From contig NZ_CP024608.1 in assembly GCF_002752675.1 (NCBI RefSeq), positions 1,674,001 to 1,738,000 on the forward strand: 64,000 bases of DNA, written 5' to 3'. The position numbers and the translations under genes are program-made. Each line of letters opens with the position of its first letter. Position 1 is the first letter of the stretch. Origin of the DNA: Massilia violaceinigra (GTDB lineage Bacteria > Pseudomonadota > Gammaproteobacteria > Burkholderiales > Burkholderiaceae_D). Shown here piece after piece: positions 51,182 to 59,106 of the stretch. Below the pieces are notes generated by a model. That model worked only from the letters and a program-made list of their open reading frames with translations. It searched no databases and had not been told where the DNA came from.

Positions 51182-52902
51182 GGCGCGCGCCTGCCTGCCT
51201 GTTATCGATTCTGCTGGCGGCCGGCGCACATGCCCATGCCGCTACTGGCAACATCCGCGTCAACCAGCTCGGTTTCCTGCCGCAGGCGCACAAGGTGGCC
51301 GTGCTGCCGGCCGGTGCGGCCGGCGAGGTCGAGGTGATCGACGCCGCCAGCGGCGCCGTCGCCTGGCGCGGCCGCGCCGGGCCGGCCGCCGTTTGGCGCG
51401 AGTCGGGCGAAACGGTCATGCTGGCCGATTTTTCGGCCCTGACGCGTCCCGGCGACTACCGCATCCGCGCCGCCGGCGCCGCGACCTCCGAGCCGTTCGC
51501 GGTGCGCGCCGGCGTGTACGCTGAGCTGAACCGCGCCGCGCTCAAGGCGTATTATTTCAACCGCTCCGGCATGGCGCTCGACGCCGCCCACGCCGGCGCG
51601 TATGCACGGGCGGCCGGGCATGCCGACACGCGCGTGCTGGTGCACGCCTCGGCCGCATCGAAGGCGCGCCCGGAAGGCACCGTCATCGCCAGCCCCAAGG
51701 GCTGGTACGACGCCGGCGACTATAACAAGTACATCGTCAATTCGGGCATCTCGACCTACACGCTGCTGGCCGCGTTCGAGCATTTTCCGGATTATTTCGC
51801 GCGCCAGCGCAGCGCCATTCCGGAGAGCGGCAACACGCTGCCCGACATCCTCGACGAGGCGCTGTGGAACCTGGAGTGGATGCTGACCATGCAGGACCCG
51901 CATGACGGCGGCGTGTACAACAAGCTGACCAACCTGCGTTTCGACGGCATCGTCATGCCGGCCCAGGCCAGCAGCGAACCGCGTTACGTGGTGCAGAAGG
52001 GGACCGCCGCGACGCTCGACTTCGCGGCCACCATGGCGGCCGCCAGCCGCGTCCTCAAACCCTACGAGCAGCAGCGGCCCGGCCTGCCGGCGAAAATGCT
52101 GCGCGCGGCCGAAGCTGCGTGGGAATGGGCGCGCGCCAATCCGGCCGTGGCGTTTCGCAATCCGCTGGGCGTGGTCACGGGCGAATACGGCGACGCCACT
52201 TTCGAGGACGAATTCGCGTGGGCTGCGGCCGAACTGTATATCAGCAGCGGCAAGGATGGCTACTACGCGGCCATGAAGCCGGCCGGCGTGAGCGCCACTG
52301 TGCCCGAATGGGCCGACGTGCGCGGCCTGGCCTGGATCTCGCTCGCGCACCACCGAAAAAGCCTGAGCGCGGTGGCCGACCAATCCCTGATCGCCGCGCG
52401 CATCGATGGCCTGGCCGCGGCGCTGGCCGCCAAATGGCGCGCCTCGGCCTATGGCGTGGCGATGCAGGGGAAGGACTTTGTCTGGGGCAGCAATGCGGTG
52501 GCGCTGAACCAGTCGATGATGCTGCTGCAGGCGTATCGCCTGAACGGCAAGCGCGATTACCTCGACGCGGCGCAGGCCGGCCTCGATTATGTTTTGGGGC
52601 GTAACGCCACCGGGTATTCGTTTGTGACCGGGTTCGGGGCGCGCCAGGTGCGCCATCCGCATCACCGGCCGTCGATGGCCGACCAGGTGGCGGCGCCCGT
52701 GCCGGGTTTTCTGGCTGGCGGGCCGCATGCGGGCCAGCAGGACAAGGGTGACTGCAAGGCGCCATATCCGTCGGCGCTGCCGGCGCTGTCGTATATCGAT
52801 GACGACTGCAGCTACGCCAGCAACGAAGTGGCGATCAACTGGAATGCGCCGCTGGTGTACGTGTCGGCGGCGCTCGATGTGCTGGGCGGGGCGGCGCCGT
52901 GA
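51178..52902 (+). CDS. Glycoside hydrolase family 9 (cellulase-like)
   Basis: A 574-residue secreted enzyme. A signal peptide (to about residue 22) precedes an N-terminal Ig-like CelD domain (IRVNQLGFLP) and the GH9 (alpha/alpha)6 barrel. The catalytic-base Asp pair lies in GWYDAGDYNKY (about 176-186). The C-terminal PHHRPS motif and Glu550 in SNEVAINWNAPLV complete the site. It probably trims beta-glucan chains in the periplasm, upstream of GH1. The start overlaps the transporter stop, and its end overlaps the UPF0303 gene by four bases. Confidence 0.93.
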   Translation: MRRAPACLLSILLAAGAHAHAATGNIRVNQLGFLPQAHKVAVLPAGAAGEVEVIDAASGAVAWRGRAGPAAVWRESGETVMLADFSALTRPGDYRIRAAGAATSEPFAVRAGVYAELNRAALKAYYFNRSGMALDAAHAGAYARAAGHADTRVLVHASAASKARPEGTVIASPKGWYDAGDYNKYIVNSGISTYTLLAAFEHFPDYFARQRSAIPESGNTLPDILDEALWNLEWMLTMQDPHDGGVYNKLTNLRFDGIVMPAQASSEPRYVVQKGTAATLDFAATMAAASRVLKPYEQQRPGLPAKMLRAAEAAWEWARANPAVAFRNPLGVVTGEYGDATFEDEFAWAAAELYISSGKDGYYAAMKPAGVSATVPEWADVRGLAWISLAHHRKSLSAVADQSLIAARIDGLAAALAAKWRASAYGVAMQGKDFVWGSNAVALNQSMMLLQAYRLNGKRDYLDAAQAGLDYVLGRNATGYSFVTGFGARQVRHPHHRPSMADQVAAPVPGFLAGGPHAGQQDKGDCKAPYPSALPALSYIDDDCSYASNEVAINWNAPLVYVSAALDVLGGAAP

Positions 52903-53387
52903 AACGGGAAGATCCGTACCTGCGGCTGGCCATGCTGGCGCGCCAGGAGGAGCTGCTGCAGTTCGAGTTTTTCAACAGCGACGTCGCGCTGGAAATCGGC
53001 CTGCGGCTGGTGCGGGCGGCACGCGAGGCGCGCCAGGCGATCACGGTGGACATCACCCGCCATGGGCAGCGCCTGTTCTATCACGCCATGAACGGTACGC
53101 CGCCCGATCATGCGCACTGGATCTGGCGCAAGAGTAATCTGGTCAAGCGCACCGGGCACAGTTCCTACCATGTGCACACGCAGGTGACGCTGGGCGGGGG
53201 CACCATTGCCGCCATTGCCACGCTCGACCCGCGCGAGTTCGCGGCGCTGGGGGGCGCGTTTCCGCTGACGATACGCGGCAGCGGCGTGGCCGGCACGATT
53301 ACCGTGGCCGGCCTGCCGGGCGCCGACGACCACGCGCTGATCGTGCGTGTGCTGCGCGATTACCTCAGGATCAGCGAGACCCTGTAA
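52899..53387 (+). CDS. UPF0303 / heme-degrading-domain-like protein
   Basis: A 162-residue protein resembling the UPF0303 family (YBR137W-like, related to GlcG/HbpS folds). Features: ALEIGLRLVRAAREARQAITVDITRHGQ, WIWRKSNLV, and the C-terminal GLPGADDHALIVRVLRDYL. No signal peptide. Role in the sugar locus is unclear; some homologs bind heme or small ligands. Last gene of the operon, translationally coupled with GH9. It is followed by a REP palindrome. Confidence 0.82.
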   Translation: MKREDPYLRLAMLARQEELLQFEFFNSDVALEIGLRLVRAAREARQAITVDITRHGQRLFYHAMNGTPPDHAHWIWRKSNLVKRTGHSSYHVHTQVTLGGGTIAAIATLDPREFAALGGAFPLTIRGSGVAGTITVAGLPGADDHALIVRVLRDYLRISETL

Positions 53388-53396
53388 CGCAAGATT

Positions 53397-53498
53397 CGTC
53401 GTCCCCGCGCCAAGGCGGCACTCGGCGGGGACCCAAGTATCGTCGCTCAGTCTGTGGCTTCGGAACACACTTGGGTCCCCGCCTTCGCGGGGACGACG
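53397..53498. repeat. REP palindrome, second copy of the 40-kb family
   Basis: CGTCGTCCCCGCG (53397-53409) begins an arm whose complement at 53469-53498 reads ACTTGGGTCCCCGCCTTCGC then GGGGACGACG. The left arm carries an internal insertion/duplication of about a dozen bases. Shares CGTCGT-CCCGCG and GGGACCCAAG/GGAACCCAAG motifs with the copy at 40002. It lies ten bases after the UPF0303 stop and before the convergent oxidoreductase. Confidence 0.85.
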
Positions 53499-53508
53499 GT
53501 GCCGCGTA

Positions 53509-54567
53509 CTACTCAAACGTTACACTACGCTGCTGCGCGTGGCTTTGCATGGCCATGCGGATGATCTTGATCACCGCCAGGCCTTCGCGCGCCGTCACCG
53601 GCAGGCTTTTGCCATGGGCGATGGCCTCGAACACGCGCTGATAGTATTCCTGATAGCAGCCGGGCAGCGATTGCGCCTTGCCGGTCACCGTCAGCGCCCC
53701 TTTCACGAAACTGAGCTGCGCGTGCAGCGACTCCGGCTCCACACCCCAGCCGGGCGCGCCGGGCCGCTCGCCGCGCATCAGCGCCGCTTCCTGCGGGTCC
53801 ATTCCATGCTTGATGAAACTGCCGGTGTCGCCATGCACCGTGAAGCGCGGACCGGGTTGCAGCACCAGCGACGACCCGTGCAGGATCACGCGGCGCGCGC
53901 CGTAGCGCATGGTCAGATGAAAATAGTCGTCGGCGGCGTCGCTGCCGGCGTCGCGCTGCACACCGATGTCGCAGTTGACGCAATCGGGATTGCCGAACAG
54001 GACCAGCGCCTGGTCGATCAGGTGCGCGCCCAGGTCGTACAAAATGCCGGAACCGGGCAAATTCTGTTCGCGCCAGCGTCCGCGCACATTGGGGCGGTAG
54101 CGGTCGAAATGCGCCTCGTACATGTTGATGGGCCCGAGCAGGCCCGCATCGATGGTCTGGCGCAGGGTCAGGAAATCGCTGTCCCAGCGCCGGTTGTGGA
54201 ACACGCTCAGGTGCAGCTGCCGCTGTTCGGCCAGCGCAATGAGCTCGGCGCCTTCGTCGAGGGTGATGGTAAACGGTTTTTCCACCACCACGTGCTTGCC
54301 GGCCAGCAGCGCCTGCCTGGCCAGCGGCGCATGGCTGGCGTTGGCGGTGGCGACCACCACCAGATCGACTTCGCCCGAGGCCATCAGTTCGGCCGGGTCG
54401 GCCACTACCTCGACATCCGGAAAGTCGCGCAGCACGCGCTCGCTCTGGCTGGAGCACACGCGGGTCAGGCGCAGTCCCGGCACCGAGGCAATCAGCGGCG
54501 CCTGGAAGGTGGCTCCGGAAAAGCCGTAGCCGATCAGCCCAACCCGTACTTCGCTTGCCGACTCCAT
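53509..54567 (-). CDS. Gfo/Idh/MocA-family oxidoreductase
   Basis: A 352-residue NAD(P)-dependent oxidoreductase. The Rossmann GYGFSG (13-18) and the VVVEKPF motif (about 94-100) with its catalytic Lys are present; the substrate domain has DLGAHLIDQAL. Cytoplasmic sugar or inositol dehydrogenase-like function is expected; the substrate is unknown. Start MESASEV was chosen because upstream frame sequence overlaps the peptidase gene. Its start lies two bases beyond the peptidase stop, so the two could be co-transcribed. Confidence 0.9.
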   Translation of the reverse strand: MESASEVRVGLIGYGFSGATFQAPLIASVPGLRLTRVCSSQSERVLRDFPDVEVVADPAELMASGEVDLVVVATANASHAPLARQALLAGKHVVVEKPFTITLDEGAELIALAEQRQLHLSVFHNRRWDSDFLTLRQTIDAGLLGPINMYEAHFDRYRPNVRGRWREQNLPGSGILYDLGAHLIDQALVLFGNPDCVNCDIGVQRDAGSDAADDYFHLTMRYGARRVILHGSSLVLQPGPRFTVHGDTGSFIKHGMDPQEAALMRGERPGAPGWGVEPESLHAQLSFVKGALTVTGKAQSLPGCYQEYYQRVFEAIAHGKSLPVTAREGLAVIKIIRMAMQSHAQQRSVTFE

Positions 54568-54569
54568 CG

Positions 54570-56054
54570 CTACGCCTGCTGCCAAGCGGCGAAGGCGTCG
54601 ACCAGGCCGGCCCCGGTGGCGCCATCGATGCCCGGTCCGGCCTTGATGCCCTTGCCTTCCGGATCGCTGGAGGGGCTGGCCGAGCCGTCGCGCACATCGA
54701 TCGCGGTGCGCACCAGCAGCGCCTTGATCTCGGCGGGCGTGAGCTTGGGGTTTTTCTGCAGCAGCAGGGCGCACACGGCCGCGATTTGCGGGGCCGAGGC
54801 CGAGGTGCCGCTGAACACGGCCCAGCCGTCGCCGGCGGTGGTGCCGTCATGCTCGGCGTTGCCGGTATCGATGTCGGCCCCGGGCGGGACCGGCAGCATG
54901 ATGTAGTCGGCATTGGGCAGCATGCCGACCAGGCCGCACACATCGGGCACGTGGCGGCCTGAATAGATGCCGCTGGTAAAGGCCGACGCGTAATCGGACG
55001 CTTTCATGGCGCCGTCTTCGGCCACGAAGGTGCCGCCGACGCTGAGCACTTCCGGCATCGAGGCCGGGAAAGCGTAGTGGCCGTTGCCTGCAGAAAACAC
55101 CACCACGATGCCGCTGGCAATCGCCGCCTGGATTTCCGCTTCCAGCGGTTTCAGGCCGTTCGGCAATTCCTTCAGTTCGGAGGTGCCATTGTTGTCGCGC
55201 AAGTCGTAGCACATGCTCACGGTAATAACGTGCGGCTTGTGCTTGAGCGCTTCCTGGAAGCCTTCGAGGATGCTGGCGCCGCCGTTCGGATCGGCATCGT
55301 CGCCCAGCTTGACGCCGATGAAGGTCACTTTCGGTGCCACCGCGAACACATTGGCCGACTCGCCCGTGCCGTGGCTGCCCGGATCGGTGTGGCGGTTGGT
55401 GGCCGAGGGCGCCAGCACCACCGAGGAAGTGAAGCCGTTGCGCGTGAAGAAGGGATGCGAATGGTCGAAGCCGGTATCGATCATGGCCACCCGGATGCCT
55501 TCGCCGTGGTGGCGTTCCTTGTGGATGTGAGCCGCGTTGAGCTTGGCCGGCACATCCTTGAGCACGTCGAGGTGGTAATAGCCGACCGCCGGCGGACGCG
55601 CGCTGGCGCCCGGGTCGGCCAGGTAGATGTGGGGCCACTGGATATAAGCGTCATCGATCAGCGCCGAGAGGGCGGGATCGGGATTCCATGGAGCGCCCTT
55701 GGCCGGGTAGAACACGCGGTCGCTCGAATAGCTTTGCTTCGGGCTCAGGTTGAACGGGGTCAGGCGCGTGCCGAACACTTCCTCGAACTGGGCCACGGTA
55801 CCGCGCACCGATACCGTCATGCGCCCGCGTCCGGAGACGATGAAGCCGCGCTGGCGCAGCGCTTCGATCGCCGTTTCCATTTCGCCCGGGGCGGGCTCGA
55901 AGCTGAGAATGCTGCGCGACGACAGGCGCGCCGCCAGCTTGGTCGGACCGGTATTGGCACGGCCCTTGAAGGTGATGGCGATGCGCAGCTGTTCCTGCGG
56001 CGGCGCCGGCTCATTGACGGCAGGGCGGGGCGGGCTGGGTTTGAAAGGCTGCAT
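54570..56054 (-). CDS. S8 subtilisin-fold peptidase with prokumamolisin-like N-terminus
   Basis: A 494-residue protease with an intact subtilisin triad: Asp193 (IDTGFDHSHP), His228 (GSHGTGES) and Ser418 (SGTSASAP), with oxyanion Asn324 (SAGNGH). Residues about 55-120 (VSVRGTVAQFEEVFGTRL) resemble the activation domain of S53 prokumamolisins rather than a standard subtilisin propeptide. There is no signal peptide, so it would act in the cytoplasm or be exported otherwise. Nine bases away, upstream on the same strand, lies a 99-residue protein resembling this N-terminal domain. Tight control by a domain in trans is inferred. Confidence 0.88.
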   Translation of the reverse strand: MQPFKPSPPRPAVNEPAPPQEQLRIAITFKGRANTGPTKLAARLSSRSILSFEPAPGEMETAIEALRQRGFIVSGRGRMTVSVRGTVAQFEEVFGTRLTPFNLSPKQSYSSDRVFYPAKGAPWNPDPALSALIDDAYIQWPHIYLADPGASARPPAVGYYHLDVLKDVPAKLNAAHIHKERHHGEGIRVAMIDTGFDHSHPFFTRNGFTSSVVLAPSATNRHTDPGSHGTGESANVFAVAPKVTFIGVKLGDDADPNGGASILEGFQEALKHKPHVITVSMCYDLRDNNGTSELKELPNGLKPLEAEIQAAIASGIVVVFSAGNGHYAFPASMPEVLSVGGTFVAEDGAMKASDYASAFTSGIYSGRHVPDVCGLVGMLPNADYIMLPVPPGADIDTGNAEHDGTTAGDGWAVFSGTSASAPQIAAVCALLLQKNPKLTPAEIKALLVRTAIDVRDGSASPSSDPEGKGIKAGPGIDGATGAGLVDAFAAWQQA

Positions 56055-56063
56055 GGATTCCCC

Positions 56064-56363
56064 CTAGGTAGGTTGGCTCGTCGCCGCATGGCGTGGAGCG
56101 ATGGTAATCAGGCTGACGGCGTGTTCCAGATCCGCCGGAATCGCGAGTGCCGGTGTGGATGTTACATCGGATGCGAACCCAGCCCTTACATTTGGAATTG
56201 GTCCGAATAAATTTTCTGCGTCGGCCAGCGAGGTTTCAGCCGAGATGGTGGCCATGCCGCAGGCGGTCACGTGCATGCCGTGCGCCTCGAGCAAGGCGCA
56301 CAGGGCGGGGTCGTCGCTGCGATCGCGGGCGGGATCGCGCAGCAGGAGCTGGAGCTTGATCAT
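56064..56363 (-). CDS. Small protein resembling the protease prodomain
   Basis: Encodes 99 residues. Around 22-55 the pattern LLEAHGMHVTACGMATISAETSLADAENLFG parallels the protease segment LRQRGFIVSGRGRMTVSVRGTVAQFEEVFG (only shared positions matter: RG/HG, V, G, T/S, A, E, FG). It lies nine bases before the protease gene, the usual arrangement of a two-gene operon. It may be a trans-acting chaperone or inhibitor of the peptidase. Similarity was judged by eye, so it needs profile testing. Confidence 0.6.
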   Translation of the reverse strand: MIKLQLLLRDPARDRSDDPALCALLEAHGMHVTACGMATISAETSLADAENLFGPIPNVRAGFASDVTSTPALAIPADLEHAVSLITIAPRHAATSQPT

Positions 56364-56450
56364 GACGGAGCGGACAGGGGAACGCTGATGTCATGATAGT
56401 AAGGCTTCGCGGAAATTTTTGCCGGACTGATGCAATCGTGCGGCAATTTC

Positions 56451-56921
56451 TCAGGCGCCGCCGGCGTAGCCGTTCTGGCGCCATGCCTCGAACACCACCA
56501 CGGCCACCGTGTTCGATAAATTCAGGCTGCGGTTGTCCGGGCGCATCGGCAGGCGGATGCGCTGTGCTGGCGCGAACGATTCGCGCAGTGCGGGCGCCAG
56601 GCCGCGCGTTTCGGCGCCGAACACGAAGACGTCGCCCGGCAGGAACTTTGCTTCGGCGAACGGCGACGAGCCGTGCGTGGTCAGCGCGAACATGCGCGCC
56701 GGGTCGGGCTGGCAATCGCTCAGGTACGCTTCCCAGTTCTTGTGGACCTTCATGGTGGCGTAATCGTGGTAGTCGAGCCCGGCGCGCTTCATCTTGGCAT
56801 CGTCCAGCGGGAAACCCAGCGGTTCGATCAGGTGCAGCTGCGCACCCGTGTTGGCGCACAGGCGGATGATATTGCCGGTGTTCGGCGGGATTTCGGGTTC
56901 TACCAGTACGACGTGGAACAA
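56451..56921 (-). CDS. trmL: tRNA (cytidine/uridine-34-2'-O)-methyltransferase
   Basis: A 156-residue SPOUT methyltransferase modifying the wobble base of certain tRNA-Leu. VVLVEPEIPPNTGNIIRL, VFGAETRGL and IRLPMRPDNRSLNLSNTVAVVVFE (partial) form the AdoMet knot. The frame lacks ATG; TTG at 56921, six bases after AAGGAG, is the best start and gives the family length (157 in E. coli). An ATG nearby is out of frame. It follows comF on the same strand by 20 bases. Confidence 0.93.
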   Translation of the reverse strand: MFHVVLVEPEIPPNTGNIIRLCANTGAQLHLIEPLGFPLDDAKMKRAGLDYHDYATMKVHKNWEAYLSDCQPDPARMFALTTHGSSPFAEAKFLPGDVFVFGAETRGLAPALRESFAPAQRIRLPMRPDNRSLNLSNTVAVVVFEAWRQNGYAGGA

Positions 56922-56941
56922 GTCATTCTCCTTTTGTAAAG

Positions 56942-57676
56942 TCAGTGCGGCGGCGTGCGCGCAAACACCAGGTTGCTCACGCGCGCGGCGCCGAAGCGCT
57001 TGAGCGTGGCCGCCAGCGCATTCAGTGTATGCCCGCTGGTCATGACGTCGTCGACCACGCCGATGTGGCGCCCGCGCACCTGCGCCAGCATGTCCGGCGC
57101 CACCAGAAATGCATGGCGCATATTGTTCTTGCGCTCCAGCGCCGTCGCGCCCGATTGCGCCGGCGTGTCGAACCGGCGCAGCGTCAGCCGCGGCTGCAGG
57201 GCGATGCCCAGCAGCGTCGATAGCGGCCGGGCAATTTCGAGCGCCTGGTTGTAGCCGCGCTCGCTCAGCCGCGCCGGCCCCAGCGGCACCGGACACAGAA
57301 GCTCGGGCAGCGCGAAGCCGGGCGCGGCCAGCACCGCCGCGTGCAGCGTGCGCGCGCACCAGGGCGCCAGCGCGAGGGCGCCGCCGAACTTGAGCCGCAG
57401 GACCAGCTGGTCGAGCGGACTGGCGTAGTCGCTTGCCGCCACGGTAGCGTCGTAGGCCGGCGCATCGGCCAGGCAGGCACCGCAGGCCAGGCCGGCGTCG
57501 GCGCCGCCGAGCGGATTGGCGCAGCGGCGGCAGCGCGCCGCGCCGGCGGCCACGAACTGGCGCGCGCAGGGCGCACACACGGCGGCGTCGGCCGCTTCCC
57601 CGCACAGGGCGCAGGTGGAGGGCAGCAGCGCGCGCAGCATGCCTGCCATGGTGTCGCGCTGCGGCCACGCGCTCAT
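56942..57676 (-). CDS. comF: ComF-family phosphoribosyltransferase-like protein
   Basis: A 244-residue protein with an N-terminal Cys-rich zinc module (CALCGEAA, CAPC, CRRC, CGAC) and a C-terminal type I phosphoribosyltransferase fold with VVDDVMTSGHTL. PVPLGPARLSERGYNQA is characteristic. In naturally competent bacteria ComF participates in transformation, but members are also found in non-competent species. Together with pilT/pilU it may relate to DNA uptake (inference). Divergent from bioC across a short repeat. Confidence 0.9.
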   Translation of the reverse strand: MSAWPQRDTMAGMLRALLPSTCALCGEAADAAVCAPCARQFVAAGAARCRRCANPLGGADAGLACGACLADAPAYDATVAASDYASPLDQLVLRLKFGGALALAPWCARTLHAAVLAAPGFALPELLCPVPLGPARLSERGYNQALEIARPLSTLLGIALQPRLTLRRFDTPAQSGATALERKNNMRHAFLVAPDMLAQVRGRHIGVVDDVMTSGHTLNALAATLKRFGAARVSNLVFARTPPH

Positions 57677-57695
57677 CGGACTGCCCTTTCAAAAT

Positions 57696-57730
57696 GGGAA
57701 TGCGGCAAACGGGAATACGGCAAACGGGTA
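57696..57730. repeat. Short tandem repeat between comF and bioC
   Basis: GGGAATGCGGCAAAC (57696-57710) is followed by GGGAATACGGCAAAC (57711-57725) and a partial third unit GGGTA. Copy-number change would alter spacing in the divergent promoter region. Confidence 0.7.
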
Positions 57731-57770
57731 CACTGCCGGCATTATCTCATCTCAGCTGATTTTACCCTCC

Positions 57771-58691
57771 ATGGCTACCGATACCCTGAGCGCGCCGATC
57801 GACCTGGCGCGCGTGCGTACCCTGTTCTCGCGTCCGCAGCGCGTGGAACGGTCCGATTTCCTGCGGCGCGAGATCGCCGCCCGCATGCATGAGCGCCTGA
57901 TGCTGGTCAAGGTGGCGCCCAAGCGCGTGCTCGACGCCGGCTGCGGCAGCGGCGCCGACCTGGCGTTGTTGCAAAAAGATTATCCCGCCGCCCACATCGT
58001 CGGGCTCGACGCGGCCGCCGCCATGATCGAGGCGGCCAAAACGCCGGCCTCGGCCCTCAAATCGCTGAACCAGATGCTCAGCCGGCTGTTGCCGGGCAAG
58101 GCCGGGGTCGATCTGCTGTGCGGCGATTTCGGCAGTTTGCCGTTCGGACCGAACTCGGTCGACCTGGTGTGGTCCAACCTGGCCTTGCACTGGCATCCCC
58201 AGCCCGACCGCGTGTTCGCGGAATGGCGCCGGGTGCTGCGCCAAGATGGCTTGCTGATGTTTTCCAATTTTGGCCCGGACACCCTGCGCGAGCTGCGCAC
58301 GGCGTTCGCCGAGGCCGACGCCGGGACCGGCCCCACCCCGCACGTGCTGCCTTTTGTGGACATGCACGACTTCGGCGACCAGTTGGTGGAGGCCGGGTTT
58401 TCCACCCCGGTCATGGACATGGAAGTCATTACGGTCACCTACGATACGGCCGCCGCCCTGCTGGCCGACGCCCGCGCGCTGGGCGGCAATCCGCTCGCCA
58501 CGCGCCGGCGCGGCCTGTTCGGGCGCGCGGCCTGGCAGCGCATGCTGGCGGCGCTGGAGCGGCAGCGCCGCGCCGACGGCAAGCTGGGCCTGACCTTCGA
58601 GGTCATCTACGGCCACGCCTTCCGTCCGGCGCCGCGCGTGACCGCCGCTGGCGAGGCGATCATCCGCTTTGAGCCGCGCAAGGGGCGCTGA
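57771..58691 (+). CDS. bioC: Malonyl-ACP O-methyltransferase-type BioC
   Basis: A 306-residue AdoMet methyltransferase. Motif I is VLDAGCGSGADL; WSNLALHWHPQPDRVFAEWRRVL and FSNFGPDTLREL match BioC, which methylates malonyl-ACP to begin pimeloyl synthesis for biotin. No other bio genes are in the window, so assignment depends on motif similarity. ATG at 57771 follows CTCC; the longer frame beginning in comF's opposite strand is rejected. Stop is 415 bases before coxB. Confidence 0.82.
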   Translation: MATDTLSAPIDLARVRTLFSRPQRVERSDFLRREIAARMHERLMLVKVAPKRVLDAGCGSGADLALLQKDYPAAHIVGLDAAAAMIEAAKTPASALKSLNQMLSRLLPGKAGVDLLCGDFGSLPFGPNSVDLVWSNLALHWHPQPDRVFAEWRRVLRQDGLLMFSNFGPDTLRELRTAFAEADAGTGPTPHVLPFVDMHDFGDQLVEAGFSTPVMDMEVITVTYDTAAALLADARALGGNPLATRRRGLFGRAAWQRMLAALERQRRADGKLGLTFEVIYGHAFRPAPRVTAAGEAIIRFEPRKGR

Positions 58692-59106
58692 TGGTTCGTC
58701 AAGCGTTTTAGGTGCGGGCTTGCCACTTGTACCAGACATGGTACAAAAGGGCCGTCAAAGCGGGGCAAACAGGCGACGGCTGACCCGTTACGGGAGGATT
58801 TTCCCTTGATGAGGGGGGCTATCCTTGAGTATAATCAACGACTAATTTTGTCGACTGTGTTGTTCAAGGCGGGAAATCCCGGTGTTTGTTCAGCGGTGCA
58901 GCAGTCGAAAGCGATAGCAAGTCAGCGTTCATCAGTGTGCTTTGTTCACCTATGGCCGATGTCAGGGTTCCAGTCGGGTCCGCCGTGCCGTGAGCGCGCC
59001 GGGACGGTATGGGCCCTTTTTGTGCGATGGTTTCGGAGCGCCGGGATCCGATCAGGATGCTTCGGCGTAGAAAAAATATTTTTATTTTTGGGTGGTTGGG
59101 GAAAAC
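58692..59106. other. 415-bp leader region of the cox operon
   Basis: No gene is evident. The stretch contains the perfect inverted repeat at 58727-58746 and a looser one, GCCGTC...GACGGC (58752-58787). The sequence becomes AT-rich just before coxB (AAAAAATATTTTTATTTTTG), which suits a leader or late promoter. Confidence 0.6.
58727..58746. promoter_or_regulatory. Perfect palindrome upstream of the cox operon
   Basis: TTGTACCA (58727-58734) and its exact complement TGGTACAA (58739-58746), spaced by GACA. Size and symmetry fit a dimeric regulator site; it could also form a short hairpin. It is 36 bases after bioC and 361 before coxB. The regulator is unknown. Confidence 0.5.
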
